From an uncultured Granulicatella sp. (GTDB lineage Bacteria > Bacillota > Bacilli > Lactobacillales > Aerococcaceae): DNA of 18,631 nt. A program made the translations under genes and the position numbers. The notes beneath the pieces are model-generated. The model made no database searches, was not told the DNA's origin, and saw nothing but the letters and a program-made list of their open reading frames with translations. This document shows positions 1-7,067 of the stretch, one piece after another; position 1 is the first letter of the stretch; every line of letters begins with the position of its first letter. The stretch covers positions 1 to 18,631 of the forward strand of contig URWJ01000015.1 in the NCBI GenBank assembly GCA_900551535.1, in the 5' to 3' direction.

Positions 1-2
1 TA

Positions 3-11
3 TGTTACAAT
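3..11 (+). promoter_or_regulatory. Extended -10 promoter for the SpxH-like gene
   Basis: TGTTACAAT is an extended -10 element (TG, one base, TACAAT). Its predicted transcription start near base 18 leaves a leader of about 33 nt before the TTG start. Any -35 box would lie outside the window. Confidence 0.4.
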
Positions 12-50
12 GATGTTACAAAGTTAGTTAGGGAACAGGGGTGTAGGATT

Positions 51-746
51 TTGAGTACTTCAAAAACAAAGAATCTATCAGAACGCACTTCACACGAAAA
101 GATTTTCGAATTATATTTATTCGTGAATCCATTGGGATCATATTGTTATCGCTGTGAAAATGAACTATTAAAATTTGTTCGTAATTCTGAGTTTAAGGTA
201 CATTACCAATTCGTAACGTTTCATAATTTACAAACGGTTAATCAATATATGAAAAAACAAAAGCTCGATGAAACGGACTTAGATTTAAGAAACGAAATCT
301 ATACGAAGATATATGATGCAGCTCTTTCGTATAAAGCTGCCCTCTTACAAGGAAAACGTCCTGGTCGTCAATTCTTATTTGAGTTGCAACACCAAATTCA
401 TCATCACAATCGTAAATACAGTAAAGAATTGTTAGATGAAATTTTAGATAATATTGAAATTGATAAAAAAATGTTTTACGAAGATAAAACCAGTCCTGCT
501 GTGAAAACAGCGTACGACCGCGACTTACAAATCGCTCAAGAGATGAATGTAACGCACACTCCTTCTCTTGTCATCTTCGATAATTCAAATCATTCTTACG
601 GAATCTTACTGGCCAACAGTATTACGGCTGATACCATTAGTGAAATTTGTAATGGCGAGCCACTTCCTGAATGTCCAGAAGTCAAACGACTTGTTGAAGT
701 TCGTTCACGCCACAACTTAGCAAAAGTCGTGAATATGAATCGTTAA
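51..746 (+). CDS. spxH: DsbA-family thioredoxin-fold protein, SpxH/YjbH-like ClpXP adaptor
   Basis: The protein has 231 residues. A beta strand leads into NPLGSYCYRC (residues 26-35), so a CxxC pair (C32, C35) sits where DsbA-like proteins carry their active site. A cis-proline loop of the type THTPS follows (P171). This arrangement, and the middle stretch FHNLQTVNQYM, match the Firmicutes DsbA-like group that includes SpxH (YjbH), which delivers the redox regulator Spx to ClpXP in the cytoplasm. No signal peptide is visible, which suits an intracellular adaptor rather than an exported oxidase. The start is TTG, with AGGGG nine bases upstream. No in-frame ATG, GTG or TTG lies between it and the window edge, but that frame is also open to the edge, so a longer form cannot be fully excluded. 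It is transcribed alone and ends at a strong terminator. The family is fairly sure; the adaptor role is inferred from homologues. Confidence 0.8.
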   Translation: MSTSKTKNLSERTSHEKIFELYLFVNPLGSYCYRCENELLKFVRNSEFKVHYQFVTFHNLQTVNQYMKKQKLDETDLDLRNEIYTKIYDAALSYKAALLQGKRPGRQFLFELQHQIHHHNRKYSKELLDEILDNIEIDKKMFYEDKTSPAVKTAYDRDLQIAQEMNVTHTPSLVIFDNSNHSYGILLANSITADTISEICNGEPLPECPEVKRLVEVRSRHNLAKVVNMNR

Positions 747-751
747 CATAC

Positions 752-782
752 AAAAACTCCTCCATCTGGAGGAGTTTTCTTT
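752..782 (+). terminator. Rho-independent terminator of the SpxH-like gene
   Basis: An 11-bp perfect stem (AAAACTCCTCC with GGAGGAGTTTT) closes a four-base ATCT loop and ends in a T-rich tail. It begins six bases after the stop codon. Confidence 0.88.
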
Positions 783-793
783 ATAGTTAAAGG

Positions 794-828
794 AAAAAGA
801 GCTCACACAGTGAGCTCTTTTGTCTTCT
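794..828. terminator. Bidirectional terminator, copy 1 of a duplicated hairpin
   Basis: AAAAGAGCTCAC pairs with GTGAGCTCTTTT around an ACA loop. Because A and T runs flank the stem, it can terminate transcription from either side. It is almost identical to the hairpin at 933-969, including the GTCTTCT that follows; only one loop base and two extra T residues differ. Confidence 0.7.
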
Positions 829-932
829 TCTGAGTAATCGGTCTCGTATCGCGCAGTGGTTTATTTACTTTCTTTTCATCACTCGTGATTCAAGAAAGTC
901 TAATAAACTGTGCGGGCGAAAGACGACGAAGC
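829..932. repeat. Imperfect palindromic insert between two terminator copies
   Basis: The stretch folds back on itself about the small hairpin ATCAC-TC-GTGAT (878-889). Its left arm at 850-874 (CGCGCAG, TTTATT, ACTTTCTT) is mirrored by 892-914 (AAGAAAGT, AATAAA, CTGTGCG), with short gaps between matching blocks. Weaker pairing continues outward. There is no ORF of note. With the self-complementary terminators on both sides, all of 794-969 can form one long cruciform. It could be a miniature mobile repeat or a duplication product. Confidence 0.6.
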
Positions 933-969
933 AAAAAGAGCTCACACTGTGAGCTCTTTTTTGTCTTCT
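933..969 (-). terminator. Terminator of pepF, copy 2 of the duplicated hairpin
   Basis: A 13-bp stem (AAAAAGAGCTCAC with GTGAGCTCTTTTT) and ACT loop lie a few bases downstream of the pepF stop. Reading on the minus strand the stem is followed by five T residues. It is the near-identical partner of the hairpin at 794-828. Confidence 0.8.
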
Positions 970-979
970 GTCTTTCAGC

Positions 980-2782
980 CTAATCGTTCATAAGCGCTTC
1001 TAACTGAGATAGACGTTGTTCGAATACGTCGAATGCGTCGTATAAGTAGTCTTTCTTCGTCATGTCTACGCCGGCTTTTTTCATTACTTCGATTGGAGCG
1101 TCGCTACGTCCTGCACGTAAGTAGTTTAAGTAAGCTTCTAAATCTTCTGGAGTTCCATGTAAGATTTTATCTGATAAAGCAGTCGCTGCAGCCATACCAG
1201 TTGCGTATTGGAATACGTAGTAATTCATGTAGAAGTGTGGAATACGTGCCCACTCATAAGCAATTTGCTCATCTTGAATAACATTTGCGTAGTATTTCGC
1301 GTTGATTTCGCTATAAGCTTTTGCGATTGATTCTTGTGTTAATGGTTGGCCTTCTTGGTCCATCACGTGAATCTTATGTTCGAATTCCGCAAATTGTGTT
1401 TGACGGAAAATGGTTGATTTGAAGCGGTGTAAATAGTTGTTTAAGATATATTTTTGCGCTTCTTTATCTGTATGTTTCTTCAACAAGTAATCTGTTAAGA
1501 TGTTTTCGTTTGTTGTAGATGCAATTTCCGCTAAGAAGATTGAGTAATCTCCGTATTGTTTTGGTTGAGTGTTACGAGTGAAGTAGCTGTGTGCACTGTG
1601 TCCTAACTCGTGAACTAATGTGAAGAAGTTTGATAATTCATCATGCCAGTTCAATAGGATGTATGGTGCTGTTGAGTATGCTCCACTTGAATATCCACCA
1701 CTGCGTTTACCGATGTTTTCAGCAACGTCGATCCAACGTTCCGCGTATGCTTTCTTCATGATTTCATTGTACTCTTCGCCAAGAGGTTTCAACGCTTCCA
1801 CACTTGCTAGAGATGCTTCTTGGTAGTTGTATTTAATTGGAGCGTCTCCAGTGATTGGTACGTATAAATCATACATATGCAATTCATCTAAGCCTAATGC
1901 TTTTTGTTGTAATGCGATGTAACGGTGTAATAATGGTAATTTTTCATTTACCACGTCTACTAAAGCATCGTACACTTCTTCAGGAACTTGGTTTGAAGCA
2001 AGTGCTGCTTGGCGAGCTGAGTCATAGTTATGAACTAAAGCGCTGAAGTTATGACCTTTCACTTCTGTACCAAGTGTGCTTGCAAATGTATTTTTTAAGT
2101 TGATGTAAGGTTTGTATAGCGTTTCGAATGCTTCCTTACGAACATCTTGGTTTTTAGACTCGATATATACTGAGTAGTTTCCGTTTGTCAATTCAACTTT
2201 TTCGCCATTTTCAGTTGTGATTTCATCAAACTTGATGTCAGCGTTGTTCAATAAGTTGAATGTTTTGCTTGCGCCTTGGAACACTTCGCTAGCTTTTGAT
2301 AATAAAGCTTCTTCTTTGTCTGAAAGCACGTGACCTTTTTTAATACGCGCTGTTTCTAATAGGACACGGAAGTCTTCTAATCCTGGTTCTTGTTTGAAAT
2401 ACTCTTCGAATGCTTCATCAGATAATGCTAAAATTGCTGGGGCAAACCATGCTGAAGCACCTGAGAATTCGATGTATGTTGAGAACGCACGTTGATTTAA
2501 GACTTGGTTTTCATTGTTAGAAGTATCTTGGTCTGCTTTTAAATGTGAGTAAACATAAGCTGTTTCAATCTTATCATCCACTACGTTTAAAAGATTTAAG
2601 AATGCTAATAATGATTCCCCGTCTTTTAATGCTGTATCTTTTGCAGCGGCTACTGCTGGAATTTGTGATTTAACAAATTCTAAGTCCTTTTCAAATCCTT
2701 CATTTGATTCGTAAATTGCGGAAAGGTCCCATGTTAATTCTACTGGAACTTCTTCACGTCTTAATGGTTTTTTATTGGCCAT
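980..2782 (-). CDS. pepF: Oligoendopeptidase F, M3-family zinc metallopeptidase
   Basis: This 600-residue cytoplasmic peptidase is the usual PepF length (about 600). Residues 388-400 contain the zinc site HELGH (H391, E392, H395), and the third ligand is probably E419 in LAEIASTTNE. The N-terminal half carries the oligopeptidase F helical domain. The family cuts oligopeptides of roughly 7-17 residues taken up or produced inside the cell, supplying amino acids and recycling signal or pheromone peptides. The ATG start has an AGGG six bases upstream. The gene is monocistronic: its own promoter lies upstream and a hairpin terminator follows the stop. Its leader repeats 20 of 21 bases of the ktrA leader, which is unexplained. 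Confidence 0.95.
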   Translation of the reverse strand: MANKKPLRREEVPVELTWDLSAIYESNEGFEKDLEFVKSQIPAVAAAKDTALKDGESLLAFLNLLNVVDDKIETAYVYSHLKADQDTSNNENQVLNQRAFSTYIEFSGASAWFAPAILALSDEAFEEYFKQEPGLEDFRVLLETARIKKGHVLSDKEEALLSKASEVFQGASKTFNLLNNADIKFDEITTENGEKVELTNGNYSVYIESKNQDVRKEAFETLYKPYINLKNTFASTLGTEVKGHNFSALVHNYDSARQAALASNQVPEEVYDALVDVVNEKLPLLHRYIALQQKALGLDELHMYDLYVPITGDAPIKYNYQEASLASVEALKPLGEEYNEIMKKAYAERWIDVAENIGKRSGGYSSGAYSTAPYILLNWHDELSNFFTLVHELGHSAHSYFTRNTQPKQYGDYSIFLAEIASTTNENILTDYLLKKHTDKEAQKYILNNYLHRFKSTIFRQTQFAEFEHKIHVMDQEGQPLTQESIAKAYSEINAKYYANVIQDEQIAYEWARIPHFYMNYYVFQYATGMAAATALSDKILHGTPEDLEAYLNYLRAGRSDAPIEVMKKAGVDMTKKDYLYDAFDVFEQRLSQLEALMND

Positions 2783-2800
2783 TATAATCCCTACTTTCTA
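2780..2800 (-). repeat. 21-nt leader repeat, copy at pepF
   Basis: The minus-strand sequence from TAGAAAGTAGGGATT through the pepF ATG matches the sequence ending in the ktrA ATG (3574-3594) at 20 of 21 positions. It contains the ribosome binding site AGTAGGG. The length of the match goes beyond a shared Shine-Dalgarno sequence. Confidence 0.6.
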
Positions 2801-2816
2801 AAAAGTTGATAGTCCT

Positions 2817-2845
2817 AGTGTACTATGAAATGGATGCTTTGGAAA
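2817..2845 (-). promoter_or_regulatory. Promoter of pepF
   Basis: On the minus strand TTTCCA and TACACT are separated by 17 bases, each matching four of six consensus positions. The predicted start leaves a leader of about 28 nt. Confidence 0.5.
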
Positions 2846-2865
2846 GGGTTTGAACCCATTTTTAA

Positions 2866-2908
2866 AGAAAAAGAGACCAAATGAATCGCTTTTGATTCAT
2901 CTGGTCTC
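2866..2908 (-). terminator. Terminator of the ktrB-ktrA operon
   Basis: A 15-bp stem runs from GAGACCAGATGAATC to its complement with one G-U pair when read on the minus strand. The loop is six bases and a TTTTT tail follows. It lies five bases beyond the ktrA stop. Confidence 0.88.
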
Positions 2909-2913
2909 GTTGA

Positions 2914-3576
2914 TTAGTCTTCAAGGAAAGTAGCTTTATCTAAACTATCTGTTCCGATAATCGCTACAAGAATGACATCCTCACGAATAAGGAAATCTGC
3001 AAATACTTTTGTATTCAACGATTCATCCTTTCCTTCACGATATCCAATCAAGTTCAAATCATAATCTTTACGTAAGTCTAAATCGCTTAGTTGCTTTCCA
3101 ACCCATGATTTTGGCGGATAAAATTCCACAAGCGAGATATTGCCATCGAGTGCAATCACTTCAGCCAATTTATGGTGAAGAATGTTCTTCACAAGACGAA
3201 TCCCTGTTTCTTTTTCTGGGTTCACGACACGTTGTGCACCCATCTTCGTTAAGATTTCAGTCGTCGTACGACTCTTAGCTTTAGCGATAATTTCTCGGAC
3301 CCCAAGTTTCGTACAATGCATCACGGCTAGAATACTCGCTTCTAAACTAGACCCTGTGGCTACCACCACTGTATCGCAGTCGCCAATTCCGATTTCTTTC
3401 AAGACATCTTCGTCTGTCACATCGGCAATGACTGCCTTGGTGACAAGTGGTTCAATACGGTTAACGGTTGTTTCATCACGATCAACGGCAATAATGTCGC
3501 AATCATATTCACTAAGCTGTTTGGCAATCGTCATCCCAAACACACCTAGTCCTAAAATCCCAACTGTCTTTCTCAT
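2914..3576 (-). CDS. ktrA: KtrA-type RCK regulatory subunit of the Ktr potassium transporter
   Basis: The 220-residue protein matches the KtrA length (about 222). A Rossmann nucleotide-binding motif GILGLGVFG occupies residues 7-15, with an acidic residue ending beta-2 (AVDRD), giving the RCK_N domain. An RCK_C (TrkA_C) domain occupies about residues 140-220. KtrA octamers sit on the cytoplasmic face of the KtrB dimer and gate K+ uptake in response to ATP/ADP; RCK_C in Firmicutes also binds cyclic di-AMP. It lies 15 bases downstream of ktrB on the same strand, so the two are co-transcribed. The ATG follows AGGG. A single RCK unit distinguishes it from the double-length TrkA at 12033-13385. 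Confidence 0.92.
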   Translation of the reverse strand: MRKTVGILGLGVFGMTIAKQLSEYDCDIIAVDRDETTVNRIEPLVTKAVIADVTDEDVLKEIGIGDCDTVVVATGSSLEASILAVMHCTKLGVREIIAKAKSRTTTEILTKMGAQRVVNPEKETGIRLVKNILHHKLAEVIALDGNISLVEFYPPKSWVGKQLSDLDLRKDYDLNLIGYREGKDESLNTKVFADFLIREDVILVAIIGTDSLDKATFLED

Positions 3577-3594
3577 TACAATCCCTACTTTCTA
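3574..3594 (-). repeat. 21-nt leader repeat, copy at ktrA
   Basis: Partner of the repeat at 2780-2800. Here the TAG at its 5' end is the ktrB stop codon, so the whole ktrB-ktrA junction is included in the repeated unit. Confidence 0.6.
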
Positions 3595-4971
3595 TCCAAT
3601 TAATAATGGTGCTTTCGCATACTTCATGTCGAGCGCTTTGTTCTTTCTGTTTGAGAAACTTAATAGAACGGTTAATGGTCCGATACGGCCAATAAACATC
3701 AACAACATAATCACAATTTTTCCAAGGAAAGATAAGGTTGGTGTTAAATTTGCGGTTACCCCTACTGTACATACCGCTGAGATAGTTTCAAATAAGGTAT
3801 ATAAAAGTGGCGCATCTGGATCCGTTAAACTGAGCAAGAACACACTCGTTAGAATAAGTGTTGTAAATACGATAAAAATCGTTAAAGCTTTTCTGGCCAT
3901 CTCTTGCGAAATACTATGGTGTCTAAATTGAATCATTCCCTCATCGTACACTTCTGAGCGAATGAATAAGAGAACAACTAAGAAGGTCGTCGTTTTCACC
4001 CCACCGGCCGTCCCACCAGGAGAACCTCCAATCAGCATTTGAATACAATAAAGAAGAAGGCTCGTTGGATGTGCATTCGTATAATCAATTGTCGCAAATC
4101 CAGCGGTTCTCATTGTTACCGTTTGGAAGAAGCATACGAGTACCTTATCGAAAAATGGAAGATTCGCAATGGTATCAGGATTATTCCATTCGGTTAATAA
4201 CGTTAAAACCGTTCCGCTAAGAAGAATAATCCCCGTCAACCAAAGAACAATCTTTGTATGGTAATGCAATCGACGATAGAACGATTTTTTCTTTTTGCTC
4301 TTGGTCGATTTTCTCATCTCAAGATAGCTTTTTTTGATATCAAACCATACTGAGAATCCAATTCCCCCAAGAATTATGAGAGCTGCAATCACTAATGTTA
4401 AAAATGGATCCGTCGCATAATTGATAAGACTATTAGACCCTAGATTGTCAAATCCCGCATTACAAAATGCAGAGATTGCAAAGAAAAAGGCTGTAAAAAT
4501 CCCTTTTGCAGTTCCAAGTTCTGGAACGAAACGGAACGATAAAAGAATCGCTGCTACAAATTCAATAAAGAATGTATATTTAAAAATGGTCGTTAAATAC
4601 TTCTTGAAATCTTGACCATCATCACGGTTTAAACTATCTTGCAAGGCTAGTTTGCTAATGAGTGACATCTTTTTACCCGCATCATAGAGGAAAAAGGCAA
4701 TAATACTCATTAATCCTAATCCACCGATTTGCATTAAAATCATACAAATGACTTGCCCAAACGTATTGTACGTCTCGGCCACTGGTTGCGTCGATAGGCC
4801 TGTAACACACACCATCGATACGGTTGTAAACAAGTGGTCAAAATACGAAGCCTTTGACGTCGCCAGTTGTGAAATCGGCAAATTGAGTAGTAATGATCCC
4901 ACTAAAATTACGATCGCAAAACTGGCTGCAATTCGTTTTGGTATGGAATCTTTAAATAAGAAACGAATCAT
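3592..4971 (-). CDS. ktrB: KtrB-type potassium channel/transporter subunit
   Basis: A polytopic membrane protein of 459 residues, the usual KtrB size. Four pore-loop repeats of the SKT superfamily are visible: TVSMVCVTGLST (near residues 50-61), ISAFCNAGFDN, TVTMRTAGFATI and ISAVCTVGVTANLT. Each carries the selectivity-filter glycine. GRIGPLTVL near the C terminus is also typical. KtrB forms the K+ (Na+-coupled) pathway regulated by KtrA, encoded next. The start chosen is ATG at base 4971 because AGGAGGG (4978-4984) lies six bases before it. An in-frame ATG further upstream at 5064 would put that ribosome binding site inside the gene and add 31 residues lacking family similarity that I recognise. 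Confidence 0.92.
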   Translation of the reverse strand: MIRFLFKDSIPKRIAASFAIVILVGSLLLNLPISQLATSKASYFDHLFTTVSMVCVTGLSTQPVAETYNTFGQVICMILMQIGGLGLMSIIAFFLYDAGKKMSLISKLALQDSLNRDDGQDFKKYLTTIFKYTFFIEFVAAILLSFRFVPELGTAKGIFTAFFFAISAFCNAGFDNLGSNSLINYATDPFLTLVIAALIILGGIGFSVWFDIKKSYLEMRKSTKSKKKKSFYRRLHYHTKIVLWLTGIILLSGTVLTLLTEWNNPDTIANLPFFDKVLVCFFQTVTMRTAGFATIDYTNAHPTSLLLYCIQMLIGGSPGGTAGGVKTTTFLVVLLFIRSEVYDEGMIQFRHHSISQEMARKALTIFIVFTTLILTSVFLLSLTDPDAPLLYTLFETISAVCTVGVTANLTPTLSFLGKIVIMLLMFIGRIGPLTVLLSFSNRKNKALDMKYAKAPLLIG

Positions 4972-5011
4972 CTTCGTCCCTCCTGTCCTAATCAAAAATA
5001 ATGTGCCCAAA

Positions 5012-5044
5012 ATAAAAAGAGCAGAATATATCGATATTCTACTC
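5012..5044 (-). terminator. Terminator of the aspartate kinase gene
   Basis: On the minus strand GAGTAGAATAT and ATATATTCTGCTC pair imperfectly and are followed by TTTTTATTTT. The hairpin lies about 55 bases past the kinase stop and overlaps the predicted ktrB promoter. Confidence 0.6.
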
Positions 5045-5064
5045 TTCCTATCGGTTAAATACAA
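5036..5064 (-). promoter_or_regulatory. Promoter of ktrB-ktrA
   Basis: TTGTAT and TAGAAT are separated by 17 bases on the minus strand. The -10 box lies inside the stem of the terminator hairpin, and the predicted leader to the ktrB ATG is about 60 nt. No cyclic di-AMP (ydaO-type) riboswitch fits in such a short leader. Confidence 0.5.
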
Positions 5065-5097
5065 CCGTTACTATTTAATTTTGAAATGAGTGAAAAA

Positions 5098-6474
5098 TTA
5101 TTCCACCACTTTATATTCTTTTGTTTCACCAAAAAACTCATCATATAAAGCACGGATGGCTTTCTTTTCGTATTGGTCTAAAATACCAAACATCATTGAA
5201 ACCTCAGATACCCCTTGGTTATATAATTCGATATTGATTTGAGTACGAGCAAGAGTTGAAGCCACACGAGCCGTTGTACCGACCATGTTGACCATCCCTT
5301 CCCCTACTAACATAATCAAGCAGAGTCCACGCATATAGTGCGCATCATCCACGTCTAATTCCGCATAGAAACGTTCCACAATCCCATCGAGTTGCTCGTC
5401 AGTTGCATCTTCCCCACGGATAATAATTGTCGCATCATCAATTCCTGTTGGAATATGTTCGATTGAAATGCCTTCTTCTTCAAAAATTGTCAATAATTTA
5501 CGAAGGAACCCAATCTCATGGTTCATCAAGTATTTCTTCACGTAAATACTTACGAAGCCTGGTGAACTTGCAATCCCTGAGATAACATTTGGAGAAGTAA
5601 CCTTCCCTTTCATAATGTAAGTTCCGCTTGCTTCTGGGTTATTCGTATTGCACACGTGCACTGGAATTCCTTTCTTAATAGAAGGAAGAAGTGCTTCTGT
5701 GTGGAATACTGAGAATCCGGCATATGATAACTCACGCATTTCTGTATAAGACAATACATCGATTGCATGTGGTTTATGCACGATTTTTGGACTCGCTACA
5801 TAGATAGCATCCACGTCTGTAAAGTTTTCATATTCTTCTGCGTTCACAGCATTGGCTAAAATCGATCCTGTAATGTCAGATCCACCACGAGAGAATGTCA
5901 CAACATTCCCTTCTTTTGTCACACCGTAGAATCCTGGAAATACAATCACTTCATTTGTTAATTGTAGATACTCTAATTCATGGTAGCTTTCTTCTAAGAC
6001 ACGTGCTTCCCCTGGAGTGTCGCTCACCCAAAGTTTTGCTTCGCGAGGGCCCACATATTTAGCCGCAAGACCTTCTTGGTTGAAGTATGACGCAATAAGG
6101 CGAGCATTTAAGTCTTCCCCGCTTGCTTTATACGCATCCATTAAATAGTCCGGAGCTAAGTCGTTTCTTTCTTTTAAGTTTTTAAAATGAATACGAACGA
6201 GTTCAAATACTTCTGGTTTTAATTCTAATTCATCACAAATTTCTTTATAACGCACTAAGATTTTCTTTAAGACTTCTTCATCATAATTCCCTTCAATATG
6301 AGAAGTTGCTAATTGGATGAGAAGGTCTGTTACTTTTTCATCGTCTGATGTGCGTTTTCCTGGGGCTGAAACCACCACGATTTTACGTTTTTCATCAGAT
6401 TTTACGATATTAAAGACCTTTCTTAATTGAGTGGCATTTGCTAAAGAGCTTCCACCAAATTTGATTACTTTCAT
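5098..6474 (-). CDS. yclM: Aspartate kinase, YclM/ThrD type
   Basis: This cytoplasmic enzyme phosphorylates L-aspartate with ATP, the first step toward lysine, threonine and methionine, and in Gram-positives toward diaminopimelate for the cell wall. The 458-residue length fits monofunctional aspartate kinase III. The N-terminal kinase domain opens with KFGGSS (residues 5-10). FTDVDAIYVASP and the SRGGSDITGSILA stretch are typical active-site and nucleotide-binding regions. Tandem ACT domains fill about residues 310-458 and imply allosteric control by an end-product amino acid. Overall similarity to B. subtilis YclM as I remember it is strong. A possible promoter (TTGCGT, 17 bases, TAGTCT on the minus strand, 6505-6533) leaves a leader of only about 25 nt, so control by a lysine riboswitch is unlikely. 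The ATG is preceded by GGAAG. Confidence 0.93.
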   Translation of the reverse strand: MKVIKFGGSSLANATQLRKVFNIVKSDEKRKIVVVSAPGKRTSDDEKVTDLLIQLATSHIEGNYDEEVLKKILVRYKEICDELELKPEVFELVRIHFKNLKERNDLAPDYLMDAYKASGEDLNARLIASYFNQEGLAAKYVGPREAKLWVSDTPGEARVLEESYHELEYLQLTNEVIVFPGFYGVTKEGNVVTFSRGGSDITGSILANAVNAEEYENFTDVDAIYVASPKIVHKPHAIDVLSYTEMRELSYAGFSVFHTEALLPSIKKGIPVHVCNTNNPEASGTYIMKGKVTSPNVISGIASSPGFVSIYVKKYLMNHEIGFLRKLLTIFEEEGISIEHIPTGIDDATIIIRGEDATDEQLDGIVERFYAELDVDDAHYMRGLCLIMLVGEGMVNMVGTTARVASTLARTQINIELYNQGVSEVSMMFGILDQYEKKAIRALYDEFFGETKEYKVVE

Positions 6475-6504
6475 ATGACACTTCCTTATTTTTTCAATGG
6501 TACT

Positions 6505-6533
6505 AGACTACCAAATTAATGAAAAGAACGCAA
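6505..6533 (-). promoter_or_regulatory. Possible promoter of the aspartate kinase gene
   Basis: TTGCGT and TAGTCT are spaced 17 bases apart on the minus strand. Each matches the consensus in only three positions, so support is weak. Confidence 0.35.
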
Positions 6534-6588
6534 CATATTTCCACTAATCGAATACATTTGTCTGCGAAACAAAAACAGTCTCGAAAAC

Positions 6589-6617
6589 TTGTATTTATTT
6601 GTAGAGTTTGTTAGGCT
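6589..6617 (+). promoter_or_regulatory. Possible promoter of gloA
   Basis: TTGTAT, a 17-base spacer and TAGGCT precede the gene. The predicted transcription start near 6624 lies after the first in-frame ATG (6608), which supports the downstream start at 6647. Confidence 0.4.
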
Positions 6618-6646
6618 TAAGGAAAATAAATAAAGGAGGTCACATC

Positions 6647-7024
6647 ATGTCAAAAATGTTGCATACTTGTGTCCGTGTTCAAAATCTAGAAGAAAGCATT
6701 CGTTTCTACGAAGAAGCATTTGGTTTTAAAGAAACTCACAGAAAAGACTTCCCAGAACACAAATTTACAATCGTTTACTTAGCATTCGAAGGTGACGATT
6801 ATGAATTAGAATTAACATATAACTACGGCCACGGCCCTTACGAAATTGGCGACGGATATGGTCATATCGCGATCAGTGCTAAAGACTTAGAAGGGCTTCA
6901 CGCTGAACACGTTGCTAAAGGCTACGACGTTACAGAATTAAAAGGTTTACCAGGACATCCTGCAAACTACTATTTCGTAAAAGACTTAGATGGCTACAAA
7001 ATCGAAGTAATCCGCGAAAAATAG
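6647..7024 (+). CDS. gloA: Lactoylglutathione lyase (glyoxalase I), VOC superfamily
   Basis: The enzyme isomerises the hemithioacetal of methylglyoxal and a low-molecular-weight thiol to the lactoyl thioester, detoxifying a glycolytic by-product in the cytoplasm. The 125-residue chain consists of two VOC beta-alpha-beta-beta-beta modules. The four metal ligands of the Ni-type GloA family are all present: H6 (MLHTCVRV), E55 (YELELTYN), H73 (GYGHIAI) and E120 (YKIEVI). The start is the ATG after AAAGGAGGT with six bases between. An upstream in-frame ATG at 6608 would add 13 residues and lacks a binding site. The gene stands alone, divergent from the aspartate kinase gene; no terminator of its own is evident before the small-RNA promoter. 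Confidence 0.93.
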   Translation: MSKMLHTCVRVQNLEESIRFYEEAFGFKETHRKDFPEHKFTIVYLAFEGDDYELELTYNYGHGPYEIGDGYGHIAISAKDLEGLHAEHVAKGYDVTELKGLPGHPANYYFVKDLDGYKIEVIREK

Positions 7025-7031
7025 TTCATAC

Positions 7032-7060
7032 ATGACATTCCACACACCCTCTGCTATAAT
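7032..7060 (+). promoter_or_regulatory. Promoter of the small RNA
   Basis: ATGACA, a 17-base spacer and a perfect TATAAT form one of the best sigma-A promoters in the window. Transcription should start at about the A at 7068. No open reading frame follows directly. Confidence 0.8.
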
Positions 7061-7067
7061 GTATTCT

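Noticed and set aside
794..969. A CRISPR array, because of the repeated 35-base unit
   Set aside because: There are only two copies, each a terminator hairpin, and the 104-base spacer is itself palindromic. No cas gene is present.
3182..3931. A 249-codon open frame on the plus strand across ktrA and ktrB
   Set aside because: It is antisense to two well-recognised genes, starts without a ribosome binding site, and its translation has no family features. It is a shadow of codon bias.
4972..5064. A 31-residue N-terminal extension of KtrB
   Set aside because: The strong AGGAGGG site six bases before the ATG at 4971 marks the start, and the extension overlaps the predicted promoter and terminator.
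6475..6610. A lysine riboswitch before the aspartate kinase gene
   Set aside because: The predicted leader is about 25 nt and the intergenic region lacks the conserved lysine-box elements.
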